From assembly GCA_902801165.1 (NCBI GenBank), contig CADCHI010000015.1, forward strand, positions 1-64,000: a stretch of DNA of 64,000 nt. The letters run 5' to 3'. Below, piece after piece: positions 39,269 to 47,874 of this stretch; positions within the stretch are counted from its first letter, which is position 1, and every line of letters begins with the position of its first letter. Source of the stretch: an uncultured Eubacteriales bacterium. Lineage in GTDB: Bacteria > Bacillota > Clostridia > Christensenellales > Aristaeellaceae. The notes under the pieces were generated by a model. It searched no databases. It was not told the DNA's origin and worked only from the letters and a program-made list of their open reading frames with translations. Made by a program: the position numbers and the translations under genes.

Positions 39269-40983
39269 ACCGCCGCCCCCTTTCCGAACTGGGAATCGTA
39301 GATCTCCCGGTAGACCGGACAGTTCTCCAGCAGCTCGCCGTGGGTGCCCCTGCCCACCAGACGGCCGTCGTCCAGCACCAGGATCAGGTCCGCCCCCATA
39401 ATGGAGGCCGTGCGCTGGGAGATGATGAACACCGTGGGGCGGTAGTCCAGGCGGGCGATGGCTCTTCTGAGCCGCGCGTCCGTGGCCATGTCCAGCGCGG
39501 AGGCGCTGTCATCCAGGATCAGTATCTCCGGCCTGCGCACCAGCGCCCGGGCGATGGTCAGGCGCTGCTTCTGGCCGCCGGACAGGTTGCCGCCGTTCTG
39601 GGACAGCTCGCCGTCCAGGCCGCCCTTGGCCTCCAGCACGTCCAGGGCCTGGGCCGCCTCGGCGGCGGCCAGCAGCTCCCCGTCGTCGGCGTCCGGCTTG
39701 CCCCAGCGCAGGTTGTCCCGGATGCTGCCCTTGAACAGGGCCGCCTTCTGCATCACCACGCCGATCCGGTTCCGCAGGGCCGCCTGGGGCCAGTTCCGGG
39801 CGTTCACGCCGTCCAGCAGCACCTCGCCCTCGGTGGCGTCGTAGAACCGGGGGATCAGCCGCGCCAGCGAGCTCTTGCCGGAGCCGGTGCCGCCGATGAT
39901 GCCCACGGTCTGGCCCTGCAGGACGGAAAAGTCGATGTCCACCAGCGCCGGGCTGCCCGCGCCGGGGTAGGTCAGAGACACGTGGCGGAATTCCACCGCC
40001 GGAGCCGAGTCGTCCCGGGTCCCGGCCATGGCCTCGGGGCTTTGCATCGAGCGCTCCAAGGCCAGCACGTCCGCTACGCGCTTCCAGCTGGCCCAGCCCT
40101 TGTTGATGGTGATGGTCAGCGAGGCAAACTTCAACAGCTCCACCAGGATCTGGCTCATGTAGTTGTACAGCGCCACCACCTGGCCGGTGGACAGCGCGCC
40201 GATGTTCACCCGGATCGCCCCCTGGCGCACCAGCACGATCACCGCCGCGTTGATCAGCACGTAGGCCACCGGGTTCAGCAGAGCCGACACCTTCCCGGCC
40301 CGCTTCTGCCGGGCGGTCAGCTCCCGGTTCTTCGCCCGGAAGGCGGCGAACTCGGCGTCCTCCCGGCGGAAGGCGCGGATGACCCGCACGCCGGCCAGGT
40401 TCTCCCGGGTCGCCCCCAGCACCGACTCCAGCTGGCGCTGAACGCCCTGCATCATCGGCAGGCTCGCCGCCATGATGGCGTACACCACGCCGAACAGCAC
40501 CGCGATCACCGCCGCGAAGATCAGCGCGCAGCGCACGTCGATGGTGAAGGCCATGACCATCGCGCCAAGCACCACGAAGGGCGAGCGCAGCAGCAGGCGC
40601 AGCGCCATGTTCACGCCCGTCTGGGCCTGGTTCACGTCGCTGGTCATCCGGGTGATCATGGCGGAGGTGCCCAGCCGGTCCACGTCCGGGAAGGACAGGG
40701 AGGCCAGCTTTTCAAACAGCGCGTGCCGCACGTCCGCGGCGAAGCCGGTGGCCGCCTTGGCCGCGAAGTACTGGGCCGTGATAGCCGCCGCCAGGCCAAC
40801 CAGCGCCAGGGCGATCAGCAGGCCGCTCATCCGCCAGACGTGGGCCGGGCTGCCGCCGCCGATGCCCGCGTCGATGATGGAGGCCACCACCAGCGGCACC
40901 AGCAGGTCCAGCAGCGCCTCGAACATCTTGAACAGCGGCGCGCACACGCACTCCAAGCGGTATTTTTTCAGGTATTTCAGCAC
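39265..40983 (-). CDS. ABC exporter half-transporter, degenerate-type
   Basis: The partner of the previous gene. The 572-aa product has six membrane helices and a nucleotide-binding domain with Walker A GGTGSGKSS, perfect signature LSGGQKQR, but Walker B ILILDDSASALD with Asp in place of the catalytic Glu, and IISQRTAS with Gln in place of the H-loop His. This is the degenerate-site pattern of heterodimeric exporters such as LmrCD and TmrAB. Together with the consensus partner it gives one active and one inactive ATP site. ATG at 40983; it lies 13 bp downstream of the AT-rich nuclease-like gene. Confidence 0.92.
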   Translation of the reverse strand: MLKYLKKYRLECVCAPLFKMFEALLDLLVPLVVASIIDAGIGGGSPAHVWRMSGLLIALALVGLAAAITAQYFAAKAATGFAADVRHALFEKLASLSFPDVDRLGTSAMITRMTSDVNQAQTGVNMALRLLLRSPFVVLGAMVMAFTIDVRCALIFAAVIAVLFGVVYAIMAASLPMMQGVQRQLESVLGATRENLAGVRVIRAFRREDAEFAAFRAKNRELTARQKRAGKVSALLNPVAYVLINAAVIVLVRQGAIRVNIGALSTGQVVALYNYMSQILVELLKFASLTITINKGWASWKRVADVLALERSMQSPEAMAGTRDDSAPAVEFRHVSLTYPGAGSPALVDIDFSVLQGQTVGIIGGTGSGKSSLARLIPRFYDATEGEVLLDGVNARNWPQAALRNRIGVVMQKAALFKGSIRDNLRWGKPDADDGELLAAAEAAQALDVLEAKGGLDGELSQNGGNLSGGQKQRLTIARALVRRPEILILDDSASALDMATDARLRRAIARLDYRPTVFIISQRTASIMGADLILVLDDGRLVGRGTHGELLENCPVYREIYDSQFGKGAAV

Positions 40984-40996
40984 TGTTTATCCCTGC

Positions 40997-41467
40997 CTAT
41001 CTCTCTTTATCAGTTTTATTGTAGAAGTTTTGCCTGTCTTGCGCAGCCTTCAATTCAACTACATCCGTCGCCTCAAGTGGAAAATACAATACTTCCACGC
41101 CAAATTGTGAAATCGCTGCCGATAAATAAGACTGTCCTTTCAGGTAATCTTCCACCTGTTCATCGCAAACAACGATATACTTTTTCAATCTGCGTCCCTG
41201 GGTCTTTTCATACAGCAGCATTTTCAAGACATCCGCTGCAATTTTGTGTGCTTGCGCAGGCTTGATCCTTCCAATATGCGCGTAAATCTCCCCAACAACA
41301 CCGTGTTCAGTCGATAGAAAGTCCGGCACTATAGTCACACCTTCATCGCCTTCTATCAGAACCTTCGGATTTGAAAGAAGCGTATCGTCCAAAAGATAAT
41401 CTTCGGTTTTCTGGAATAATACGCTTTCAATGCGCTGTTGCACATCGGACTTTCCATTGTATTCCAT
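40997..41467 (-). CDS. AT-rich gene for a PD-(D/E)XK-like protein
   Basis: The 156-aa product has IVPDFLSTEHGVVGEIYAHIGRIKPAQAHKIAADVLKMLLYE (about 45-87): PD, then a Glu, then Lys residues at nuclease-like spacing, followed by a beta strand KKYIVVCDE. This resembles a PD-(D/E)XK fold but the ExK step is replaced by GEIYAH, so activity is uncertain. ATG with GGGAGAGCGTC upstream. Base composition is much richer in AT than its neighbours, which suggests transfer. It precedes the ABC exporter by 13 bp on the same strand. Confidence 0.6.
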   Translation of the reverse strand: MEYNGKSDVQQRIESVLFQKTEDYLLDDTLLSNPKVLIEGDEGVTIVPDFLSTEHGVVGEIYAHIGRIKPAQAHKIAADVLKMLLYEKTQGRRLKKYIVVCDEQVEDYLKGQSYLSAAISQFGVEVLYFPLEATDVVELKAAQDRQNFYNKTDKER

Positions 41468-41614
41468 GACGCTCTCCCTTTTTCAACTATATTTTTATTA
41501 TATAGGATATCGTGTTTCTCCGCAACCTCGCCTTCCCAGATATTCCCTTTGATTTTGGCCCGGCGTATATGGGATAATATACGCATCACAAGGCGAGCAC
41601 AGCGGAGGCGAGGC

Positions 41615-42568
41615 ATGATGAAGAACGGCAGGCGATACTTCGCTGGGATTATTGCGGGGCTGATCCTTCCCTATGCCCTCGCCTGCCATATCAGCGCGCC
41701 CTTCGCGGACCTCGCCCTGCGCCGCCTCTCCCGGCCCGCCATGCTGGCCCTGCATCGGCTCACCGCGCCAGTCGCCTTTCCGATCGCGGAGCTCACGGGG
41801 CTGCTCCTCCTCGCCGCGGCGCTGCTCTCGCTGGCAACGACCGCCTGCCGCGCCGCCCTTCGGAAAAGCGTCGCCCCGCTGGGCCGCTGGCTGCGAAGCG
41901 CAGCCCGGGTCGCGCTGCCGCTGGCCGCGCTCCTGATCCTGCTGTGGCTGCCACCCTGCGCGGTGACGCCGGAGGACCTGCCCGCCCCGCCGGAGGCCGA
42001 GCCCCTCGCCTGGCTGTGCGGCGAATTGATCGACGCGCTGAACGGGGCCCCGCTGCGCTTCTCCGCGCCGGACGCCATCCTTCGCCAGGCACCTGAGATC
42101 GCCGGGATGCCGGAATGCGTCGTGAAATCCGCCCGATACCCGGAGTGGATGCGCGCCGTTCACATCTCCGGCCTGTTCGTGCCCCTCACCGGCGAGGCCC
42201 TGGTGGACGCCGGCGCGCCGACGCCCCTGCTGCCCTTCACCGCCGTCCACGAGCTGATGCACCTGGCGGGCGTCGCCGACGAAGGCGCGGCCAACATCGC
42301 CGCCTGGGAGCGCTGCCTGGCTGCCGGGGGCGAATTCGCCGACTCCGCCCGGCTGTGGGCCCTCCGCTGCGCCATGGGGCAGTTGAAGCAGTCGGATGAA
42401 GCCGCCTGGCGGCGCGTCCGGGGCAAAATGAAAGACGACCTTTCGGCCGTCTTTCAACAGTGCAATGGGGAGGCCGCGCCGGCGGCATCCAGTCAACCCG
42501 CGCTGCGCCTGAGCCCCGGCGACTACGGGGCACTGGTGGGCTACCTGGCGTCCCGGCTTTCGGCGTAG
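41615..42568 (+). CDS. DUF3810-like membrane metalloprotease
   Basis: The 317-aa product has about three membrane helices (about 8-26, 48-80 and 98-114) and a C-terminal domain with TAVHELMHLAGVADEGAAN (about 209-227): HELMH is a zincin motif HExxH and the downstream Glu of DEGAAN could be the third ligand. This matches DUF3810 proteins, predicted membrane peptidases of unknown substrate. ATG at 41615 with GGAGGCGAGG upstream (a second ATG follows at 41618). The C-terminus overlaps the convergent HMA gene by 28 bp. Confidence 0.8.
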   Translation: MMKNGRRYFAGIIAGLILPYALACHISAPFADLALRRLSRPAMLALHRLTAPVAFPIAELTGLLLLAAALLSLATTACRAALRKSVAPLGRWLRSAARVALPLAALLILLWLPPCAVTPEDLPAPPEAEPLAWLCGELIDALNGAPLRFSAPDAILRQAPEIAGMPECVVKSARYPEWMRAVHISGLFVPLTGEALVDAGAPTPLLPFTAVHELMHLAGVADEGAANIAAWERCLAAGGEFADSARLWALRCAMGQLKQSDEAAWRRVRGKMKDDLSAVFQQCNGEAAPAASSQPALRLSPGDYGALVGYLASRLSA

Positions 42569-42918
42569 CCCGTCACGACGTAGCCCGCCTCCCGCACCGC
42601 GCGGCGCAGCGCCGCCTCGTCCGGGGGCTGCTTGCAGCGCACCCTGGCCCGACAGCCGTCGATGCGCACCGTCGCCCAGGTGCCCTCCAGTTCGTTCAGC
42701 GCGTTCTCCACCCGGCGGGCGCAGTTCTCGCAGGTCATGCCGCCGATGGTCAGCTCCGCGCCATAGGGGTAGTGGGCGGGGTTGCGGTCCGAAGCGCCCC
42801 GGCGCTTCACTGTCTCGTGCTCGCCGCAGCAGCCGCCGCCCTTCCGCACGCGCCGGACGGCAAAGACCGCCGCCACCGCCGCCACGGCTACCACCAACAC
42901 AATCACCAGCGCGTTCAC
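42541..42918 (-). CDS. Membrane-anchored HMA (heavy-metal-associated) domain protein
   Basis: GTG start at 42918 overlaps the TGA of the preceding small gene (GTGA), so the two are coupled. The 125-aa product has an N-terminal membrane helix (about 3-22), a Cys pair (GGCCGEH) and a C-terminal HMA domain (about 55-120) with metal motif GMTCENC. HMA domains carry Cu+ or other soft metals to P-type ATPases. Placed last in a ferrous-iron operon it may carry a metal inside the cell, but this is a guess. Its last 28 bp overlap the opposing DUF3810 gene. Confidence 0.85.
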   Translation of the reverse strand: MNALVIVLVVAVAAVAAVFAVRRVRKGGGCCGEHETVKRRGASDRNPAHYPYGAELTIGGMTCENCARRVENALNELEGTWATVRIDGCRARVRCKQPPDEAALRRAVREAGYVVTGYAESRDAR

Positions 42919-43067
42919 TGCCGCTTCACCCCGCATCCCTGCATGCAATGGGCGCAGTCTCCCCCACAGGAGAGCTTGCCGCGCCGGCGATCCCGGACGA
43001 CCTTCCGCGCCGCGAGAAACAGCACGGCGGCCACCCCCCCAAGGGTGACCCAATCCCACAGCTTCAT
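42915..43067 (-). CDS. FeoB-associated Cys-rich membrane protein
   Basis: A small gene of 50 codons starting with ATG at 43067 behind TGAGGTGAGCGCT. The product has one membrane helix (MKLWDWVTLGGVAAVLFLAA), a basic stretch RKVVRDRRRG and a tail CGGDCAHCMQGCG. This is the pattern of the FeoB-associated Cys-rich proteins found downstream of feoB in many Firmicutes, perhaps a metal relay or FeoC-like helper. It lies 90 bp downstream of feoB, behind a strong stem-loop, and is coupled to the HMA gene. Confidence 0.88.
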   Translation of the reverse strand: MKLWDWVTLGGVAAVLFLAARKVVRDRRRGKLSCGGDCAHCMQGCGVKRQ

Positions 43068-43123
43068 AGCGCTCACCTCACCCCGCCGCCGGCATCACCG
43101 GCGGCCCAATTATTGTTCCCGGA

Positions 43124-43148
43124 CGCCCGGGAGGAAATCCTCCCGGGC
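43124..43148 (-). other. Stem-loop between feoB and the Cys-rich gene
   Basis: GCCCGGGAGG pairs with CCTCCCGGGC around AAAT. No T-run follows, so it is more likely an mRNA-stability or processing element that lowers expression of the genes downstream. Confidence 0.45.
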
Positions 43149-43157
43149 GGCGATTCA

Positions 43158-45506
43158 TCACATGAATCCCAGCGCCAGGCCGATCAGCCGCACCACCAGC
43201 GCGGCCACCCAGGCCACGGCGCACTGCCAGAGCACCACACCCAGGGCCCACTTGCCGCCCAGCTCCCGGCGGATGGAGGCCACCGCCGCCACGCAGGGGG
43301 TGTACAGCAGGCTGAACACCAGCAGGGAGGCCGCGGTCAGCGAGGTCATCACGGTGGTGACGCCCTCGGCGTAGAGCACGTTCAGCACGGTGACGACGCT
43401 CTCCTTGGCCATGAAGCCGCTGATCAGCGAGGTGCAGATGCGCCAGTCGCCCAAGCCGACGGGCCGGAACAGCGGCACCAGCACGCCGGAGATCATCGCC
43501 AGGATGCTGTTTCCGGAATCCTCCACCAGGTTGAAGTGGAGGTCGAAGCTCTGCAGCACCCACACCACGATGGTGGCGATCAGTATGACCGAGAAGGCCC
43601 GCTGCAGGAAGTCCTTAGCCTTCTCCCACAGCAGCATGGCCACGCTGCGGGGGCTGGGCAGCCGGTAGTTGGGCAGCTCCATCACGAAGGGCACGGCCTC
43701 GCCCTTGAACAGCGTGTTCTTGAACAGCAGCGCCGCCAGTATGCCGACGATGATGCCCAGCACGTACAGCTCCGTCATGATCAGGCCGCCCCGGCCCGGG
43801 AAGAACGCCTGCACGAAGAAGGCGTAGATGGGCACCTTGGCGGTGCAGCTCATGAAAGGCGTCAGCAGGATGGTCATCTTGCGGTCGCGCTCGCTGGGCA
43901 GGGTGCGGGTGGACATCACCGCCGGCACCGTGCAGCCGAAGCCGATCAGCATCGGCACGATGCTGCGGCCGGACAGGCCAATGCGCCGCAGCAGCCGGTC
44001 CATGACGAAGGCCACGCGGGCGATGTACCCGCTGTCCTCCAGCAGCGACAGGAAGAAGAACAGCGTGACGATGATGGGCAGGAAGCTGAGCACGCTGCCC
44101 ACGCCCTCGAAGATGCCGCCGATCACCAGGCCGTGCAGCACCTCGTTGACGCCGGCGGAGGTCATCGCGCCGTCCACCAGGTCCGTCAGCGCCTCGATGC
44201 CCATGGCCAGCAGGTCCTGGAGCCACGGGCCGATCACGTTGAAGGTCAGCCAGAACACTACGCCCATGATGGCGATGAACATCGGTATGGCGGTGAACTT
44301 GCCCGTCAGCACCCGGTCGATGCGCTGGCTGCGCAGGTGTTCCTTGCTCTCCCGGGGATGGGTGACGCAGCTGTCGCACACCTTCTGGATGAAGGCGAAG
44401 CGCATGTCGGCGATGGCCGCGCTGCGGTCCAGGCCGCGCTCCTTCTCCATCTGCAGCACGATGTGCTCCAGGGTCTCCCGCTCGTTCTCGTCCAGCTCCA
44501 GCTGGCTGAGGATCAGCTGGTCGCCCTCGATGATCTTGCTGGCCGCGAACCTCGGCGGCAGGCCGGCCCGCACGGCGTGGTCCTCGATCAGGTGGACCAC
44601 CGCGTGCAGACAGCGGTGCACCGCGCCGCCGTTGTCGGTGCTGTCGCAGAAGTCCTGGCGCAGCGGCTTTTCCTGGTAGTGGGCGATGTGCAGCGCGTGC
44701 TTCACCAGCTCGTCCACGCCCTGGTTCTTCGCCGCGGAGATGGGCACCACGGGCACGCCCAGCATGGCCTCCATGCCGTTGATGTCGATGGAGCCGCCGT
44801 TGCCGTTCACCTCGTCCATCATGTTCAGGGCCACCACCGTGGGCACGTTCATCTCCAGCAGCTGCATGGTCAGGTACAGGTTGCGCTCGATGTTGGTGGC
44901 GTCCACGATGTTGATGATGGCCTTGGGCTTCTCGTTCAGCACGAAGTTGCGGGACACCAGCTCCTCGCTGGAATAGGGCGACATGGAATAGATGCCCGGC
45001 AGGTCCGTGATGGAGGTGTCCTGGTGGCCGCGGATCGCGCCGTCCTTCCGGTCCACCGTCACGCCGGGGAAGTTGCCCACGTGCTGGTTCGCGCCGGTCA
45101 GCTGGTTGAACAGGGTGGTCTTGCCGCTGTTCTGGTTGCCCACCAGCGCGAAGGTCAGCTTCGTGCCCTCCGGCAGCGGGTCGCCGCTGCCCTTGGCGTG
45201 GTACTTGCCGTCCTCGCCCAGGCCCAGGTGGGGCTTTTCGCGGTTGCGGGCGCGGCTGCCCTCCCCGTTCTCCGCCCGCTTCTGGGTCGGCGTCACGTCG
45301 ATCTTCGCGGCGTCCGCCAGCCTCAGCGTCAGCTCATAGCCGTGGATGCGCAGCTCCATGGGGTCCCCCATGGGCGCCAGCTTGACCAGCGTCACCTCCG
45401 CGCCGGGTATGACGCCCATGTCCAGGAAGTGCTGCCGCAGGGCTCCCTCGCCCCCCACGGCGTCGATTCGAGCGCTCTGACCGATTTTCAGGTCCTTCAG
45501 GGTCAT
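43158..45506 (-). CDS. feoB: FeoA-FeoB fusion, ferrous iron transporter
   Basis: FeoB imports Fe2+ using a GTPase-like N-terminus. The 782-aa product starts with a FeoA SH3-like domain (about 1-72), then a linker, the G-domain with P-loop LVGNQNSGKTT (about 121-131), DLPGIYS and ALNMMDE, a helical bundle, and the membrane core with about ten helices and the two Gate motifs (GFGCTVPAVMSTRTL and LLYTPCVAAV). FeoA is fused at the N-terminus, as in some Clostridia. ATG at 45506 behind AAAAGGGGAGAGG. Probably controlled by the upstream MarR protein. Confidence 0.95.
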   Translation of the reverse strand: MTLKDLKIGQSARIDAVGGEGALRQHFLDMGVIPGAEVTLVKLAPMGDPMELRIHGYELTLRLADAAKIDVTPTQKRAENGEGSRARNREKPHLGLGEDGKYHAKGSGDPLPEGTKLTFALVGNQNSGKTTLFNQLTGANQHVGNFPGVTVDRKDGAIRGHQDTSITDLPGIYSMSPYSSEELVSRNFVLNEKPKAIINIVDATNIERNLYLTMQLLEMNVPTVVALNMMDEVNGNGGSIDINGMEAMLGVPVVPISAAKNQGVDELVKHALHIAHYQEKPLRQDFCDSTDNGGAVHRCLHAVVHLIEDHAVRAGLPPRFAASKIIEGDQLILSQLELDENERETLEHIVLQMEKERGLDRSAAIADMRFAFIQKVCDSCVTHPRESKEHLRSQRIDRVLTGKFTAIPMFIAIMGVVFWLTFNVIGPWLQDLLAMGIEALTDLVDGAMTSAGVNEVLHGLVIGGIFEGVGSVLSFLPIIVTLFFFLSLLEDSGYIARVAFVMDRLLRRIGLSGRSIVPMLIGFGCTVPAVMSTRTLPSERDRKMTILLTPFMSCTAKVPIYAFFVQAFFPGRGGLIMTELYVLGIIVGILAALLFKNTLFKGEAVPFVMELPNYRLPSPRSVAMLLWEKAKDFLQRAFSVILIATIVVWVLQSFDLHFNLVEDSGNSILAMISGVLVPLFRPVGLGDWRICTSLISGFMAKESVVTVLNVLYAEGVTTVMTSLTAASLLVFSLLYTPCVAAVASIRRELGGKWALGVVLWQCAVAWVAALVVRLIGLALGFM

Positions 45507-45577
45507 GTTCCTCTCCCCTTTTCTTTCGATTGGAACTTTTTATCCAAAGGTTTTATTGAAAGCCTTAGGGTCAAACA

Positions 45578-45601
45578 GAAAGCATCTACAGATGCTTCAT
45601 G
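45578..45601 (-). terminator. Hairpin between marR and feoAB
   Basis: On the minus strand GAAGCATC pairs with GATGCTTTC around TGTA, followed by TGTTT. It could attenuate read-through from marR to feoB. Confidence 0.45.
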
Positions 45602-45638
45602 GTTTGCTATGAAATCGCCGGTGTTCGGGTAGGTTGTG

Positions 45639-46070
45639 TCAGCGCTCCGCGCCTGCCCGGTAGTAGCTCAGGCAGCGCCCCAGCAGCCGCAGCGCCTCCC
45701 GGGCATCCTCGTCGCCCAGGTAGTCCAGCAGAGAAGCCTGCCGCCGGGTGAAATCCCGGTGAAGCGCCTTCGCCGCCTCGACGCCCGCGTCCGTCAGCGA
45801 AACGTGGACCCGACGCCGGTCGTCCGCGTCCTGGAGCCGGAGCACCAGGCCCTTCTCCTCCAGCCGGCGCAGGATGTTGGCCACCCGGCCGGTGGTCAGC
45901 CCCATCCGGGACATGATCTCGCCGGGGAGCATCGAGCGGTTCACGCGATACAGGCACAGGAGCACCCCGTCCTCGCCCTGGGCGATGACGGCATCGCTCA
46001 GCCGGTACAGCTCCTTCAGATGATCGAAGTGCATCTGAATCAGCTGTTCTGTCAGGCGGTTGTCCTCCAC
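45639..46070 (-). CDS. MarR-family regulator, probable controller of the feo operon
   Basis: A winged-helix dimer that senses a signal by losing DNA binding. The product has the MarR core: LTTGRVANILRRLEEKGLVLRLQDADDRRRVHVSLTDAG, with wing DDRRR. The longer frame starts with an ATG at 46097, but the promoter at 46103-46131 puts the transcript start at about 46096, so that ATG cannot be translated; the GTG at 46070 behind AGGGGAGGG is preferred (143 aa). Two palindromes overlap or abut its promoter, so it is autoregulated. It precedes feoAB on the same strand, pointing to iron or metal-linked control. Confidence 0.85.
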   Translation of the reverse strand: MEDNRLTEQLIQMHFDHLKELYRLSDAVIAQGEDGVLLCLYRVNRSMLPGEIMSRMGLTTGRVANILRRLEEKGLVLRLQDADDRRRVHVSLTDAGVEAAKALHRDFTRRQASLLDYLGDEDAREALRLLGRCLSYYRAGAER

Positions 46071-46094
46071 GGCGCTATCGCTCCCTCCCCTACT

Positions 46095-46124
46095 CATAAG
46101 TTAGTATAATCACACTAACTTATG
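46095..46124. promoter_or_regulatory. MarR operator 1
   Basis: CATAAGTTAGT, 8 nt, ACTAACTTATG, a perfect 11-bp inverted repeat covering the -10 and start point of the marR promoter. Confidence 0.75.
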
Positions 46125-46131
46125 CTGTCAA
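46103..46131 (-). promoter_or_regulatory. Sigma-A promoter for marR
   Basis: On the minus strand TTGACA, 17 nt, TATACT. Confidence 0.85.
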
Positions 46132-46145
46132 GTTAAATTTAACTT
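46130..46145. promoter_or_regulatory. MarR operator 2 (candidate)
   Basis: AAGTTAAATTTAACTT, a perfect 16-bp palindrome abutting the -35, sharing the AAGTTA half site with operator 1. Confidence 0.6.
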
Positions 46146-46222
46146 ACCCGTATGGAAGCGCCGCTCGGGCCGCGCAAAGCGGCGGCCCCCGGCGTTGTCT
46201 GCCGGAAGCCGCCAATATATTC

Positions 46223-47332
46223 CTATCGAATGACGATCTTTACCCCGGGCCTGGCCCACTGGATGATCTTCTTCATCGTGCTCTCCGGCACGGCCACGCA
46301 TCCTCCCGTGGACTTCTTCGACCCGGTGCAGTGCAGGAAGATGCAGCTGCCCTTGCCGGGGGTGCCCTCGGCATTGTAGTCGATGAACATGCAGTAGTTG
46401 TACACGCCCTTGTAGTTGATCAGGTACTCATCCTTGCCGTTGTGCTTGCGGTCAGCGGTGCGTTCGTCCACCAGCTGGTTGTAGTACTTGCTGGAGGAAT
46501 CCCCGCACCAATAGTGGTACTTGGTCACCTTGGTATAGGTCATGTTGGCCCCGGGATCGTCCTTGATGCCGAAGGGCGTGGTCAGGTTGTAGGTCCCCAC
46601 CGGCGTGCGCTCGTCGCCCGCGACGGTCTTGCCGAGGCCCTTGCGGCCCACGTAGGCGGTGCTCTCGAACAGCTTCTTCCAGATGCCGTTCTGCTTCTCG
46701 TGCACGGAGAGCGTGGCGGTGCTGCCGGAGATGTAGTCCACCAGCACGATCTGGTCCGTCTGGGACGCGCACTCCAGCTTCGCGGCCTCGCTGCCCTCCG
46801 CGGCGCTCTCCTCGGGCGCGGCGGCGGGGGCGGTGACCGTCACCTGGATGGTCAGCTTCTGCTTGCCGTACTTCACCTTCAGCTTGGTGGTTCCCGCCTT
46901 CTTGCCGGTGATCACACCCTTCTTGCTGACGGTGGCGATCTTCTTGCTGCCCACCGCGTACTTTTCCACGCCGCCCCGGGGCAGGCTGAACTTCTCGCCC
47001 ACCTTCACCGAGACCTCCTTGGGCAGCACCACCACGCCCAGCTTGGCGGACGCGCCGCCGCCGGAGGCAGAGATCACGGACTTGCCCACGGCCACGGCCT
47101 TGATCCTGCCCTCTGCGGCCAGGGCCACGGCCTCGTCGGAGCTCTCCCAGATCAGCTCGGCGGCGGTGATCCGCTTCACCTTGGGCTTGACCGTCACCGT
47201 GCCGCCCTCCAGCATCAGGCCGACCTTCACCGGCATCTTTATGGTGGGCTTCTTCGCCGCCAGGGCGTCCACCGGCAGCGCCAGGAGCAGCGCCGCCAGC
47301 AGCAGCGCGCTCAGCCATCGTCTCATCTTCAT
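46223..47332 (-). CDS. Secreted L,D-transpeptidase with Ig-like repeats
   Basis: Peptidoglycan cross-linking enzyme (YkuD fold). ATG at 47332 follows GGGAGG. The 369-aa product has a signal peptide (MKMRRWLSALLLAALLLALP), Ig-like BIG2 domains (about 25-160, with KKAGTTKLKVKYGKQKLTIQVTV) and a C-terminal YkuD domain (about 195-369) with HCTGSKKSTGGCVAVP: His, then STGGC with the catalytic Cys. Usual enzymes show SHGC; Thr-Gly replaces the His-Gly step. Proposed role is 3-3 cross-linking or anchoring in the cell wall. Confidence 0.88.
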   Translation of the reverse strand: MKMRRWLSALLLAALLLALPVDALAAKKPTIKMPVKVGLMLEGGTVTVKPKVKRITAAELIWESSDEAVALAAEGRIKAVAVGKSVISASGGGASAKLGVVVLPKEVSVKVGEKFSLPRGGVEKYAVGSKKIATVSKKGVITGKKAGTTKLKVKYGKQKLTIQVTVTAPAAAPEESAAEGSEAAKLECASQTDQIVLVDYISGSTATLSVHEKQNGIWKKLFESTAYVGRKGLGKTVAGDERTPVGTYNLTTPFGIKDDPGANMTYTKVTKYHYWCGDSSSKYYNQLVDERTADRKHNGKDEYLINYKGVYNYCMFIDYNAEGTPGKGSCIFLHCTGSKKSTGGCVAVPESTMKKIIQWARPGVKIVIR

Positions 47333-47467
47333 GCTGTATTCCTCCCGCGAACGCGCCGGAGCGCCTTCGCACACTTCTCCATTCTATCCGCATCAGTATA
47401 GCACACAATCGTGACGCCGCTGTGCCCATACCCGGGAGAAAAAACTCTATTTATACCGGCCAAAAAC

Positions 47468-47494
47468 AAAAAAGCCCGGCTCCAGCCGGCTCAA
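47468..47494 (-). terminator. Terminator of the SRP RNA gene
   Basis: On the minus strand AGCCGGC pairs with GCCGGGCT, followed by six T. Confidence 0.7.
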
Positions 47495-47515
47495 TCCGAT
47501 TCCCTGCATATAATA

Positions 47516-47644
47516 AAGCCTGTGGGTTCAAACCAGGCAGCTCCCGCGGCGCGCGCCAACTTCCGCTTATTGCTGCTGCCTTCCGGCCCTGACAAGATTC
47601 ACGGCATGACGCCGCACGGGACCCAGTCATCATCACCCACAGAC
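47516..47644 (-). ncRNA. ffs: Signal recognition particle RNA, small bacterial type
   Basis: Read on the minus strand it contains GTCAGGGCCGGAAGGCAGCA followed by GCAATAAGC, the strongly conserved SRP helix-8 region that binds Ffh. The ends pair: GTCTGTGGGT at the 5' end with ACCCACAGGC at the 3' end. About 129 nt from the predicted start (47644) to the end of the closing stem. No Alu-domain extension is apparent, so it is the short 4.5S-like form. It has its own promoter and terminator, between an L,D-transpeptidase gene and a membrane-protein gene. Confidence 0.93.
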
Positions 47645-47650
47645 TGAATG

Positions 47651-47679
47651 AGTATACCACATCGCGCAGTAAATTGCAA
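47651..47679 (-). promoter_or_regulatory. Promoter for SRP RNA
   Basis: On the minus strand TTGCAA, 17 nt, TATACT; 7 nt later the RNA starts at the paired stem. Confidence 0.85.
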
Positions 47680-47801
47680 GCCCTTTTCGCAAATCGGACC
47701 GCAAACTTCAATTCAAGGTTGGTGCAGCGCTTATTTCGTGAAAAAACTTCCCTTTGGGCCGGTCACTCGGGCCCGCCCCGGCCCATTCTTCCTCCCCGGG
47801 A

Positions 47802-47830
47802 TTGATTTCATGCCGCAGTTGCGGTACAAT
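47802..47830 (+). promoter_or_regulatory. Promoter for the Pr6Pr gene
   Basis: TTGATT, 17 nt, TACAAT. Confidence 0.65.
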
Positions 47831-47874
47831 AACTGGAGAAACACGCCGCCCTCTGGCGGCAGGAGGAATCGCCC

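Noticed and set aside
46070-46097. The ATG at 46097 as the MarR start codon.
   Set aside because: It coincides with the expected transcript start of the consensus promoter and lies inside the operator; the GTG at 46070 has a Shine-Dalgarno.
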